A DNA stretch of 42,383 nt, taken from Promethearchaeota archaeon (GTDB taxonomy: Archaea; Asgardarchaeota; Lokiarchaeia; Sigyniarchaeales; SOKP01). The position numbers and the translations under genes are program-made. Location: the NCBI GenBank assembly GCA_014730165.1, contig WJIS01000125.1:1-42383 (forward strand), in the 5' to 3' direction. Under the pieces are notes generated by a model that had not been told where the DNA came from, made no database searches, and saw only the letters and a list, made by a program, of their open reading frames with translations. Of the stretch, positions 17,446 to 25,488 are shown piece after piece. Numbering within the stretch: position 1 is the stretch's first letter; every line of letters starts with the position of its first letter.

Positions 17446-18375
17446 TTATGATGTAAGACTTTCTAAAATATTTGTTAATCGATCACGAAATTCTGAGAAT
17501 TTTAGGAGAAAGGGCTCCTTTTTATCTTCCTTGATTAGAATTGAGATGAAAAATTTTTCATCATTAACATAGATTTGATGAAGATAAGAAATAACATCAT
17601 TTTCAATAGAAAAGAAATTGTGATCCTCAACGAAGTCTTCCTCATCCATTCTTTTTAGGATAAAAAGATGCTCTTTAATAGATTCAATTAGATGGGTATA
17701 GATGGTAGGATCAATTGATTCGTTGTAAAATTCACTAATTATAATCCCGTTCTTATCAAATAATATCAATGAAGTACAATCAAATTCTCCTAAGTGAGTT
17801 TCTAATAATAGGGATAACTCAAAAAATTTGTTGTCAAATACGGAAAGTCCATAGGATATTAATTGTACAATCGAAATTACATCATAAATTGAGGTTTGCT
17901 GAAAAAGGATATTAAATGAAGGATATGTTTCTTCAATTTTTTCCTTTAATTTCATTATATCTTCATTAATCTCCTCATACGTTCTTACTTCGGGATCATA
18001 TTTATGAAAAGTAACAATAATTGGTACATCCATTTCATTTTCAATAAAATATTGGACTATTGAATCAAAATAGTTTAAAGAACTTTCGAAACGTTCTCTA
18101 TCTTGAATATCAATAACATAAACTACTAGATCTGTTTCACCGAAATATATTTCTTTACGTTTCTGATAAAGCTTCCTGTATTTTTCTTGTCCTCCCATAT
18201 CCCAGAATATTGCTGGAGTGCCAAGAAATTCAGTTCTCTGATATTCTACTCTTATAGTTGGTTTTAAATTCATAACTTCTTTACGAAAATCGTATTTGCG
18301 TGATAGGGCAATCAATAGACTTGTTTTTCCGGCATTATCTAATCCGCTTACAATAATTTTAATCGCGTTTTCCAT
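17446..18375 (-). CDS. Arf/Rag-like GTPase with probable roadblock tail
   Basis: 309 residues. GTPase domain ~1-180: G1 GLDNAGKTSLL (residues 11-21, Arf-like), G3 WDMGGQEKYRKLY (59-70), and G4 as HKYD at 124-127 instead of NKxD; HKxD is the form in Rag/Gtr GTPases. The C-terminal ~120 residues (LETHLGEFDCTSLILFDKNG, later FSIENDVISYLHQIYV) look like the alternating strand-helix of a roadblock/longin domain, as in Rag/Gtr proteins that sense nutrients at eukaryotic lysosomes. No lipid-modification motif is visible. ATG with GGAG ten bases upstream. A Rag ancestor role is inference. Confidence 0.86.
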   Translation of the reverse strand: MENAIKIIVSGLDNAGKTSLLIALSRKYDFRKEVMNLKPTIRVEYQRTEFLGTPAIFWDMGGQEKYRKLYQKRKEIYFGETDLVVYVIDIQDRERFESSLNYFDSIVQYFIENEMDVPIIVTFHKYDPEVRTYEEINEDIMKLKEKIEETYPSFNILFQQTSIYDVISIVQLISYGLSVFDNKFFELSLLLETHLGEFDCTSLILFDKNGIIISEFYNESIDPTIYTHLIESIKEHLFILKRMDEEDFVEDHNFFSIENDVISYLHQIYVNDEKFFISILIKEDKKEPFLLKFSEFRDRLTNILESLTS

Positions 18376-18537
18376 GTGTATTTTCTCCGAAACGTTTCAA
18401 CTTCAAAAAAATTTAGTTATATAATAAAATTGCCTTAATTAAATATTATTGAAATGCAAAAATGATTTGAAGATTAATAGCTAATCCATATACTAATTCC
18501 TAGTTTATTTTCCTAGAAAAGTAGCATAATACTTTTT

Positions 18538-18558
18538 ATTCTATGAATTGAATAGAAT
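18538..18558. repeat. 7-bp inverted repeat in 337-bp spacer
   Basis: ATTCTAT and ATAGAAT flank a 7-base loop between two divergently read genes. The rest of the spacer (18376-18712) is AT-rich; I see no tRNA or other RNA in it. It could be a small operator or a chance palindrome. Confidence 0.25.
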
Positions 18559-18712
18559 TTAAAATTAATAAATCAATGAATACTGATGAAGGCTTAATAT
18601 TTCGAGTCAAGATAACACTCTTATAACATAAGAATATTATTCTGATTTTTTAAATATGGTTGTTGTTGGTTATGTAAATTTAACTAATAATAAAAAGAAG
18701 GTGTTGTACTTA

Positions 18713-18907
18713 ATGGAAGATATTGATTGTTTTCTTAATAATTTAAAATATCAAATAAAATTGAAAAATGGATTACTTGATAAACCACAGTTGAGTTTTT
18801 ATGAGGAAGTGAAAAGGTGTATTGAAAGTTTTGAAAGTGTGTATTATAGAGATGCCTATAAAGAGTTAATAAATGAATTTTCCAATATGATTAAAGAAAC
18901 AGATTGA
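18713..18907 (+). CDS. Small hypothetical helical protein
   Basis: Start chosen at the ATG at 18713 because GAAGGTG (18697-18703) lies nine bases upstream; the frame could extend back to 18656. That gives 64 residues, MEDIDCFLNNLKYQIK and onward, alternating hydrophobic and charged residues as in helices, with YYRDAYKELINEFSNM near the end. No motif or family recognised. It sits between the Rag-like GTPase (divergent) and yjbQ (convergent). Confidence 0.5.
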   Translation: MEDIDCFLNNLKYQIKLKNGLLDKPQLSFYEEVKRCIESFESVYYRDAYKELINEFSNMIKETD

Positions 18908-19073
18908 TTGATCTTTATTAATTCATTATAGACCTTATAATTTTCAAATAATAGTCAGTATAGGTCATAATTATAATTTAAAGAAGCACTACATCGCTCT
19001 CGATTTTTAGTTTTAAAAAAAATAGATAAAAATAGTAATTTAATAAAAAAACCAATTTTTAAACTCTAAAAAG

Positions 19074-19496
19074 TTATTCTCCGATAATAGTGCAATAGAT
19101 GGTTCTTGTACGGCTTTTTTCGTCATTTTCGATATATATTATTTGTTGCCATGTTCCAAGAATAGCCTTACCATTTTGAACAGGAAATGTCTCTGAGGTC
19201 CCGAGGAGAAAGGAACGTAGATGTCCAGCGCCGTTATGATCTCCCCATGTTTTATGATGGGCATAATCCTCCTTGTATGGAATAATTTTCTCAAGAAATG
19301 TTTCTATATCTGTTTTCACCAAGCCTGGTTCATATTCAGTGGTAGATATCGCACCTGTAGAGCCCGAAACATGGACATTAACCAATCCATTCTTAATTTC
19401 ACTTTTCTTAATTTGAGATTGAACTTCGTCGGTGATATTGATAACATCGCAATACGGATCAGCTCTTAAAGTAAATGATCTTATATCAACTGTCAA
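19074..19496 (-). CDS. yjbQ: YjbQ/UPF0047 family protein
   Basis: 140 residues, the normal family length. Signature segments are HVSGSTGAISTTEYEPGLV, HHKTWGDHNGAGHLRSFLLG and NGKAILGTWQQIIYIENDEK with RTRTI. The His/Asp/Glu cluster forms the metal site of this small enzyme fold; members are reported to have weak thiamine-phosphate synthase activity, but the physiological role is not settled. Start TTG with GAGGAAATAA just upstream. Another thiamine-related gene (thi4) is in the window but 14 kb away. Confidence 0.92.
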   Translation of the reverse strand: MTVDIRSFTLRADPYCDVINITDEVQSQIKKSEIKNGLVNVHVSGSTGAISTTEYEPGLVKTDIETFLEKIIPYKEDYAHHKTWGDHNGAGHLRSFLLGTSETFPVQNGKAILGTWQQIIYIENDEKSRTRTIYCTIIGE

Positions 19497-19673
19497 ATTA
19501 TTATTTCCTCTATATATTGTTTTATTTTAATTTTATAAGCTATTTTAGTTTTTAATTCTTTTAATATAATTTTCCTAAAAGTTAAAAACTATGAATGAAA
19601 ATTTTATTCAATAATTTGAGTTTTTAGGAAATTAAATATCATAGTAGAATGAAGAATATTGAATCCCAAAAAT

Positions 19674-20510
19674 ATGAGGAGTAACCAAGAAGTAGTATTT
19701 ATATGTGGTGCTCCTCATTCGGGTTCCACTTTATTAGGACTAATTTTAGGAAGTCACCCAGAAACATTTTATGCGGGTGAAGCGAATAAATCACGATTTT
19801 TGAATAGCAAGGACCCTACAATGGAAGATCGTTTCTGTAAAATTTGTGGTCCAGAGTGTCGTATTTGGGGAAATTATGACTCCAGTTTAGAAAAAGATTT
19901 ATATGAACAATTGAGGAGATTGACAGATAAAAAAATTATTATAGATTCAACTAAAAAGGTCGAGTGGTTAAAGAAAAGATCAGAAGCGCTGAATTTTAAA
20001 GAAGATAAACAATATTTGATATATATAATGAGAGATGGAAGGGCAGTAATTAATTCTCGACTGAGGAAATACCCAGAAACTGATATAAATGATTTAATAT
20101 CCAACTGGAAAGACCATGTTAGCGCTACAAATGAATTTTTTCATAACTTTAAACAAAATAAGATTAAAATTCATTATGAAGAGTTAGCACTCTCTCCCGA
20201 AGTTGTTATTGAATCCTTATGCGAATTTCTAAATATTGCATATTTTGATAAGATGATTCAATATTATGACCATGAGCAACATCCGTTGGGTGGAAATACA
20301 GGGACTCAATCTCTCATTTTGAAAGCACAAGAAAATAAAAAAACAGATTCAGTTATTAGATTATCATCAAGAAATAAATATTATTATTCTGAGCATCCTT
20401 TGGGAATAAAATTGGATCTAAGATGGAAAGAAGAACTTGATCCTAAAATTAGACAACTATTTGATAAAGAAGCGGGAACGCTTAACGAGGAGTTTGAATT
20501 TAATAAATAA
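19674..20510 (+). CDS. PAPS-dependent sulfotransferase family protein
   Basis: About 278 residues. The 5'-phosphosulfate loop FICGAPHSGSTLLGLILGSH is near the N-terminus and the 3'-phosphate motif YIMRDGRAVINSRLRKY at about residue 115; KIHYEELALSPEVVIESLCEFL is the helix that usually follows. These are features of the P-loop-like sulfotransferase family that moves sulfate from PAPS to sugars, lipids or proteins. CKICGPECRIW adds a possible zinc or disulfide pair. The ATG at 19674 is preferred over a TTG at 19659; neither has a good ribosome binding site. Convergent with a second sulfotransferase gene 32 bp away. Confidence 0.88.
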   Translation: MRSNQEVVFICGAPHSGSTLLGLILGSHPETFYAGEANKSRFLNSKDPTMEDRFCKICGPECRIWGNYDSSLEKDLYEQLRRLTDKKIIIDSTKKVEWLKKRSEALNFKEDKQYLIYIMRDGRAVINSRLRKYPETDINDLISNWKDHVSATNEFFHNFKQNKIKIHYEELALSPEVVIESLCEFLNIAYFDKMIQYYDHEQHPLGGNTGTQSLILKAQENKKTDSVIRLSSRNKYYYSEHPLGIKLDLRWKEELDPKIRQLFDKEAGTLNEEFEFNK

Positions 20511-20542
20511 AAAGAGATTAAAGATTGTAATTTTCAAACAAC

Positions 20543-21919
20543 TTACAAAAGTTCGAAAAGATGCTCATTGGTTTTCACATCAGGAAAATTATTATTAATC
20601 TCTGGGACATTTAAGAAACTACATAGCTTTTTGAATGAATCTTGTTCAAAAATATTAAGGACTAATAACTTTTCTGGCTTATCTTTAAAATAATCAAGTG
20701 TATTCTTAGTGTGCAAATCAAATATATAACCCATCCTATCTCTGTTAAATTTGTAAGTTCCATACACGCTTGCTCTTAAAAGTCTTCTCATCTTCATATA
20801 AATTTCATTTTGATTTGGATCATCAAATGGAGGTCGATCACTCCAGTGCTTTTCAAATGATTTTAGCCATGATTCTTTATCCCTGACTGTGAGTATAAAC
20901 TTACTATTAGGAAATTCTTTATCTAATTGAGGGTAATATGGAGAAATTGTTATATCAGATATCCCATCATAATCTTGAAGAATGCTCAAATTATAATCCC
21001 CAGAAGATAATTCCTCAAAAGTAGTTAAATCATGTGGATAATGAATAATATTATATCCAAAAATATCTAGAGCTGCTGTAAGACTTTTAGTTCCGGTTCT
21101 TCCCAAACCTATGCAGAAGATTTTTTCTTTAGAATCAAATTGTCCAATCGCATTAAAAGCTCCTCTTAAATTCAACACTTCTTGCATTTTTAATTTCTTT
21201 TTTTCATCAAGATGTAAAATCTTCAATTTTTTAAGAGCAATTTCAGGGAGTAATTTTATGAAGTTTTCTATTTTTTGGGGACTGGAATAGTCTTTAATGA
21301 TACTCCTAGCATATTTTACCGCTTCTCTAGCAACAACATAATCGAAATCATCATTATGCCAATTTTCCATCGCAAAATTTAACTTTAATCTTGCATGTTC
21401 TGTTCTACTCCTAAGTTCCCTTAAGGCATATTTTACATAAATGTCTCTATAGTTTTGAAAAAAATCGTGGAAGATCCTAAACCGTTTGAATTGTTTTCCT
21501 TCTTTTAAAGCTTCTAAAGCTAAATTTCTTCTACGAGACTCAGGACGTAAGAGATATTTCATATCATTTTTTTGTATCTTAACACGCTTCATCTCCTCAA
21601 ATACATCCCGGCGAGTGATATGTACTCCGGTATGAATCTTACCCCGAAACTTATCCAATACAAAGCAATCCACATAAGCAGCAGCATTTTTATCTAGAAA
21701 GGGGCGCATATTTTCAAGAATTATGCAATCTGCATCCATAAATACAATGAAATCTGCTTCAATATCCAATTTCAGAATCATTTGCATTGCTTTCGAAAAC
21801 GGTTTTACATTTTCTATGAGATGGACTTTTTCAGGTTTAATATTTTTCTTTGCAAATTCAAGAGCAATATCCGTAGTCCTCTCTCCAACCGTTCGAAAAA
21901 CTAAATCAATCTTTTTCAT
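20543..21919 (-). CDS. Glycosyltransferase-like / sulfotransferase fusion
   Basis: 458 residues in two parts. The N-terminal ~130 residues resemble a GT-A glycosyltransferase: short MKKIDLVFRTVGERTTDIAL strand-helix, then FIVFMDADCIILENM with the DxD metal motif at 62-64. A charged helical linker (~130-265) follows. The C-terminal part is a Sulfotransfer_4-type domain: KIFCIGLGRTGTKSLTAALD (about 270-290) and SKFILTVRDKESWLKSFEKH (about 340-360). Predicted to act on a glycan: one half reading or adding sugar, the other adding sulfate from PAPS. No signal peptide or membrane segment, so it would act in the cytosol or at the inner membrane face. Confidence 0.8.
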   Translation of the reverse strand: MKKIDLVFRTVGERTTDIALEFAKKNIKPEKVHLIENVKPFSKAMQMILKLDIEADFIVFMDADCIILENMRPFLDKNAAAYVDCFVLDKFRGKIHTGVHITRRDVFEEMKRVKIQKNDMKYLLRPESRRRNLALEALKEGKQFKRFRIFHDFFQNYRDIYVKYALRELRSRTEHARLKLNFAMENWHNDDFDYVVAREAVKYARSIIKDYSSPQKIENFIKLLPEIALKKLKILHLDEKKKLKMQEVLNLRGAFNAIGQFDSKEKIFCIGLGRTGTKSLTAALDIFGYNIIHYPHDLTTFEELSSGDYNLSILQDYDGISDITISPYYPQLDKEFPNSKFILTVRDKESWLKSFEKHWSDRPPFDDPNQNEIYMKMRRLLRASVYGTYKFNRDRMGYIFDLHTKNTLDYFKDKPEKLLVLNIFEQDSFKKLCSFLNVPEINNNFPDVKTNEHLFELL

Positions 21920-22271
21920 AATTTCTTTTTAATTAACTTTTATAATTTTTTATCTAATTATGATTTTTTTTAAGATTCAATTCCTATTCAACTTTAATGC
22001 TTATTCTACATTTCAGATTATTTCTAACAATTATTATTACATTTTTGATACTTTTTTCTTCAATATAGCTTGATATTTTATCAAATTGAAGCTATTTATT
22101 CTATTATATAGAGTTTTTGGTTCATCCATTTGAAGTTCAAAAAACTATAACTTCTCAATGAAATTATACAATTATTATATTTAAATACTTCTATTTAAGA
22201 AAAAGAGGATAGAAGCGAAGAAAGCTTAAAATATTAAGTTATAGTAGAAATTAAATTTTATTGTTTCTTAT

Positions 22272-22290
22272 AGTTCAATTTAATTGAGCT
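22272..22290 (-). terminator. Hairpin after the GTPase-like zinc protein gene
   Basis: AGTTCAAT and ATTGAGCT form an 8-bp stem (one G-U) around a 3-base loop, starting six bases after the stop of the 22296-23348 gene on the minus strand and followed by AT-rich sequence. The remaining spacer to 21920 is AT-rich with another weak stem (ATAGCTT ... AAGCTAT, around 22066-22094); no gene is seen. Confidence 0.4.
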
Positions 22291-22295
22291 AGAAT

Positions 22296-23348
22296 CTAAT
22301 TCTTTAATTTTGCACAATCTTGAATATGGTGGATTTGTTCTAAAATTGATTTGGGTAAACTTTTTTCAGTAGCATCTTTTAGTGCTATAATTTTTGATAA
22401 AATTAATAATTCTTCTTCCCTAATTCCCCTCACATTGCTCCAACCTGTTGATTCTGCTTCAATGCAGATATAATGTTTTTTTTTATGATAATTTGGACAA
22501 TTTGTATTAGAACAGTTTTCACATTCATAAGGAGTGTAATAAACACTTCCATTTCTTAGATAAACAGAAAAACGTCCAAAATTTTCATTTTCGATAACAA
22601 TCCAATCTGGGTTAGCTTGATCAACATTTATACCTAAATTTTTTACTAAATTTTTAATTCTTTCGTATTGAATAATTTTTGAATTTACTAAACTCATAGA
22701 AGGAGGAAAATATTCACTACATCTGTCATCTATTTCATTTTCTCCAATTATTTTCTTTCTTGCGATGAAACTGATGTTAAATTTACTCTCAAATTTGTCT
22801 TGCCTTACTTTTTCGATAAAAAAATTGCTAATTTGGGAAAATGTGTCTGTAGCGTTTTGTAGTTCATTAAACTCAACTTCATTGGATTGTATGAACTCTT
22901 GGAATTGTGATCCGTTCAGTTCATTATCTAAAAGCTCGGATTTTGATTTATTGTTCAGAATTATGCAAAATTGGATAAATACTATAGGAATACGATTCCT
23001 AATTTCTTCAAAATAACGTAAGATATGTTCTAAATTATCTTCTGAGATAAAAACAATTATAGCTTCAGCTCCGTTATAAAAAGTAGTCCGTAAAAAGGAT
23101 CGGCTCTGTGAACAATCTATGTTCCAGAGAAAATAATCAAATCTATTGTTGCTGTTATAATCAAAATGTACCCTAGAAATATTTACACCAATATTACTTT
23201 TATTTTCTAAAGGTAAGGAGCATGAACTTACTATGTCTTGGAATTCGTTTTTTATAGGTTCATTACAGCCGAGTAATGAAACCTTTTTTTTAAAATAACA
23301 AGTTTCTCTTTCTTTCAGAAAACTAGATTGTTCCATTTTCGGAAACAT
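22296..23348 (-). CDS. P-loop-less GTPase-like protein with Cys cluster
   Basis: 350 residues, not assignable by name. The N-terminal ~160 residues mimic a Ras-like fold: KKKVSLLGCNEPIKNEF where a P-loop would be (no GKS/T), FDYFLWNIDCSQSRSFLRTT at the switch-II position, AEAIIVFISEDNLEHILRYF and IPIVFIQFCIILNNKSK where NKxD would be. This looks like a pseudo-GTPase that no longer binds nucleotide in the normal way. The C-terminal part (~residues 245-325) has WIVIENENFGRFSVYLRNG and a zinc-type cluster CENCSNTNCPNYHKKKHYIC. Probable scaffold or adaptor; family unknown. Confidence 0.6.
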   Translation of the reverse strand: MFPKMEQSSFLKERETCYFKKKVSLLGCNEPIKNEFQDIVSSCSLPLENKSNIGVNISRVHFDYNSNNRFDYFLWNIDCSQSRSFLRTTFYNGAEAIIVFISEDNLEHILRYFEEIRNRIPIVFIQFCIILNNKSKSELLDNELNGSQFQEFIQSNEVEFNELQNATDTFSQISNFFIEKVRQDKFESKFNISFIARKKIIGENEIDDRCSEYFPPSMSLVNSKIIQYERIKNLVKNLGINVDQANPDWIVIENENFGRFSVYLRNGSVYYTPYECENCSNTNCPNYHKKKHYICIEAESTGWSNVRGIREEELLILSKIIALKDATEKSLPKSILEQIHHIQDCAKLKN

Positions 23349-23450
23349 CGAAATAATTATCTATTATATATTGTTAAGAATCTCAAGTATTTAATATGTT
23401 CTTCAAATGTATATATTAATGTTTTTATTAAAATTTTTATAACTCAACTC

Positions 23451-23566
23451 AATGGAATGATTTCTAAAAGATTAGTGTTCAGAATTCCATTCTTAATCAA
23501 ATAATATAATAGTCATAAAAGTTATTTTGATTTAATAATTATTCTTAATGAAAAATAGTTAAGAAT
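23451..23566 (+). promoter_or_regulatory. Paired inverted repeats before the 23591 gene
   Basis: Two perfect 8-bp inverted repeats lie in the 242-bp spacer: AATGGAAT/ATTCCATT (23451-23458 and 23484-23491) and ATTCTTAA/TTAAGAAT (23541-23548 and 23559-23566, 10-base loop). The second is 25 bp before the proposed start and could be an operator or a leader hairpin. In AT-rich DNA such repeats can occur by chance. Confidence 0.3.
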
Positions 23567-23590
23567 TGATTAAAAGTAAGGTGATTCAAT

Positions 23591-24019
23591 ATTTCCGAAA
23601 AATATGATAAATTACTAGACAAAATTCACAATTCCAAAAATAATATCCCAGAATATATATCAATCTCAATTAGACCAGGTAAGAAGAAAGATCTTATAGA
23701 TTTAAAAATTAGAAAGTTAGATTCTAATATTTTGAAAGTGCTTGGTCATGAAGCTGAAAAAAAGGGATGGTTCTTACATTCATACCATCTTCCCTTGAAA
23801 AATCTGGGCTTACCAGAAAAGGCAAAAAATAAAGAAATATTACCATATCTTAATGAACCGCACAGAATAATGAAAGATAAAGCAACAAAAGATTTATTGG
23901 AAGAAATTCTCAGTAAATACATTGAAATCCATGCAGAGAGAAAGAAGCATTATTTTAAAACTGAGCGCTTCAAAGTTAAAAAAGATTATTCAGGCGGAAC
24001 GAGATTAAAAGCTTTTTAA
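23591..24019 (+). CDS. Hypothetical basic protein with probable ATT start
   Basis: The frame is open from 23585 with clearly protein-like content (SEKYDKLLDKIHNSK, then YISISIRPGKKKDLIDLKIR) yet has no ATG, GTG or TTG before the TTG at 23732, which would remove a third of the protein. TAAGGTGA at 23576-23583 is spaced seven bases before an ATT at 23591, so translation probably starts there, giving 142 residues. Later parts read GHEAEKKGWFLHSYHLPLKN, HRIMKDKATKDLLEEIL and a basic C-terminus KVKKDYSGGTRLKAF. No family recognised; Lys/Arg richness hints at nucleic-acid binding. Ends 3 bp from the convergent MetRS-beta-like gene. Confidence 0.6.
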   Translation: MSEKYDKLLDKIHNSKNNIPEYISISIRPGKKKDLIDLKIRKLDSNILKVLGHEAEKKGWFLHSYHLPLKNLGLPEKAKNKEILPYLNEPHRIMKDKATKDLLEEILSKYIEIHAERKKHYFKTERFKVKKDYSGGTRLKAF

Positions 24020-24022
24020 TTT

Positions 24023-24361
24023 TTATCTTATTTTAGCTCCCGGAGGAACCAAATCTCGCTTATTTTTATCTAATTTGACTAGAATTGGCTCATTATCAAC
24101 ATCAACCGCAAGTAACATACCCTCACTTAACTCACCCATAATTCTACGTGATTTTAAATTCATTAAGATTAGAGTTTTTACTCCTATAAGCTCTCGGGGG
24201 GTATAATATTTTTTCATGCCCGTTATTATCTGACGAGGTTCATCTTCTCCACAATCAACAATGAGTTTATATAGATTATCAGCTTCTTGAAGATCTATAC
24301 ATTCTTTAATATATCCTACTCTAATATCCAATTTTGAAAAATCATCATATTCAATTTTCAT
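24023..24361 (-). CDS. tRNA-binding OB-fold protein (MetRS beta-like)
   Basis: 112 residues matching the C-terminal tRNA-binding domain of methionyl-tRNA synthetase (also EMAP II/Arc1p): FSKLDIRVGYIKECIDLQEA, LYKLIVDCGEDEPRQIITGM, TLILMNLKSRRIMGELSEGM. In many archaea it is a separate MetRS beta subunit that aids tRNA capture. MetRS itself is not in the window. The ATG has GAGGTAATAAG upstream and overlaps the 3' end of trmI by 11 bp, so the two are co-translated. Confidence 0.92.
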   Translation of the reverse strand: MKIEYDDFSKLDIRVGYIKECIDLQEADNLYKLIVDCGEDEPRQIITGMKKYYTPRELIGVKTLILMNLKSRRIMGELSEGMLLAVDVDNEPILVKLDKNKRDLVPPGAKIR

Positions 24362-25232
24362 CCTTATTACCTCTTAATGGCATTCCTTCAAAGCTTACAT
24401 ACTCAGGTTCTTCGGGGATTCTACCTCTGTATGGATTTTTTTTATCAAGAAATTTCCTTCCAAAAGTTATATATCCTGAATGCCCAACCATCCTTGTTTC
24501 AGGTCTAGTTGCATTCTTTTTGATTTGCATCTTTCTTAGTAATAGTTCAAATGTATTAATTTCAAGAAATCCATTCTCTTGCAAAGAAAAAGTAGATTTC
24601 TTAGCTTGCTCAATTGTCGGGGAAAATGAGACAACAGAACCACTCAATTTCAAATATTTATTTACTTTTTTGATTGCCGCCCAAGGAGTAGGCATATCTA
24701 ATACCACTACATCAATATTCTCATGAGAAATATCGTCATTGATAATATCACCATAGGATATGGAAACAATATCGTCCAGCTTAGCACTTTGAATATTTTT
24801 TGTCGCTTGTTTTAGAGATTTTTCTCTAACGTCATAGGAATAGACATGACCATTTGGACTTACATAAGTCCCCAATATACACGTTAAAGCCCCAGATCCA
24901 CATCCTGCTTCAACTATTCTTGATCCAGGACGGATGTTTGAATACATTAATATTAATCCGGCATCTTTTGGATAGATGATCTGTGTTTTTCTACCCATAT
25001 ATCGTACAAAATCCGATGGATAGGGTTTTAACACATAGAACTTATATCCTTGTTCATCGTATGGTTTTGAAAAAACACTTGTCCCAAAAGGTTTACCTAT
25101 CACATCATCGAAATCAATTAATCCGAGATGAGTATGAAAGGTTTTCCCGGAAATAGCTTGAGTTAACCAACGCCTCCTTTCATCAAGGATTAAAAAAATA
25201 AAGTCATTTTCCTTTATTATTTCTTCATTCAT
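24351..25232 (-). CDS. trmI: tRNA (adenine-N1)-methyltransferase TrmI
   Basis: SAM-dependent enzyme making m1A at position 57/58 of the tRNA T loop; archaeal members act as homotetramers. 293 residues: an N-terminal beta domain ending KFYVLKPYPSDFVRYMGRKT, then IIYPKDAGLILMYSNIRPGS, the SAM loop RIVEAGCGSGALTCILG, YSYDVREKSLKQATKNI and the catalytic-region motif VVLDMPTPWAAIKKV (the D-x-P-x-P-W pattern of this family). It ends with RPETRMVGHSGYITFGRKF. ATG start. Couples by overlap to the MetRS-beta-like gene. Divergent from the coiled-coil gene. Confidence 0.96.
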   Translation of the reverse strand: MNEEIIKENDFIFLILDERRRWLTQAISGKTFHTHLGLIDFDDVIGKPFGTSVFSKPYDEQGYKFYVLKPYPSDFVRYMGRKTQIIYPKDAGLILMYSNIRPGSRIVEAGCGSGALTCILGTYVSPNGHVYSYDVREKSLKQATKNIQSAKLDDIVSISYGDIINDDISHENIDVVVLDMPTPWAAIKKVNKYLKLSGSVVSFSPTIEQAKKSTFSLQENGFLEINTFELLLRKMQIKKNATRPETRMVGHSGYITFGRKFLDKKNPYRGRIPEEPEYVSFEGMPLRGNKDEN

Positions 25233-25424
25233 ATATAATTTATATTATCTTTTCAAATCAAAAATTCTTACTAATTTTTTTTAGAAATCATCTAAAAACA
25301 ATAAAAAAATTAATTTATCATTTAAAATTCTATTATTCCTTTCAAAAAGAATCAAATTTTACTCAAAAGGATTTTTATTCAATTAAAACTTTTAAATTCT
25401 GAAAGTAAAGATTAAAAACAATAA

Positions 25425-25445
25425 AGAGTTTTTATATGTAATGGT
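25425..25445 (+). promoter_or_regulatory. TATA-like element for coiled-coil gene
   Basis: GAGTTTTTATATGTAATG lies ~45-60 bp upstream of the ATG at 25489 in the 256-bp divergent spacer with trmI. No clear ribosome binding site follows. The remainder of the spacer is AT-rich and featureless. Confidence 0.35.
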
Positions 25446-25488
25446 TTAAAGAGTCGACTAATTATTAATACTTTTTAATGAACTTTTT

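Noticed and set aside
22066..22094. ATAGCTT/AAGCTAT stem with a long AT loop
   Set aside because: Only 7 bp with a ~15-base loop in AT-rich DNA, so chance is likely.
24334..24726. 130-codon plus-strand frame opposite trmI
   Set aside because: Shadow of the conserved TrmI frame; low-complexity hydrophobic translation.
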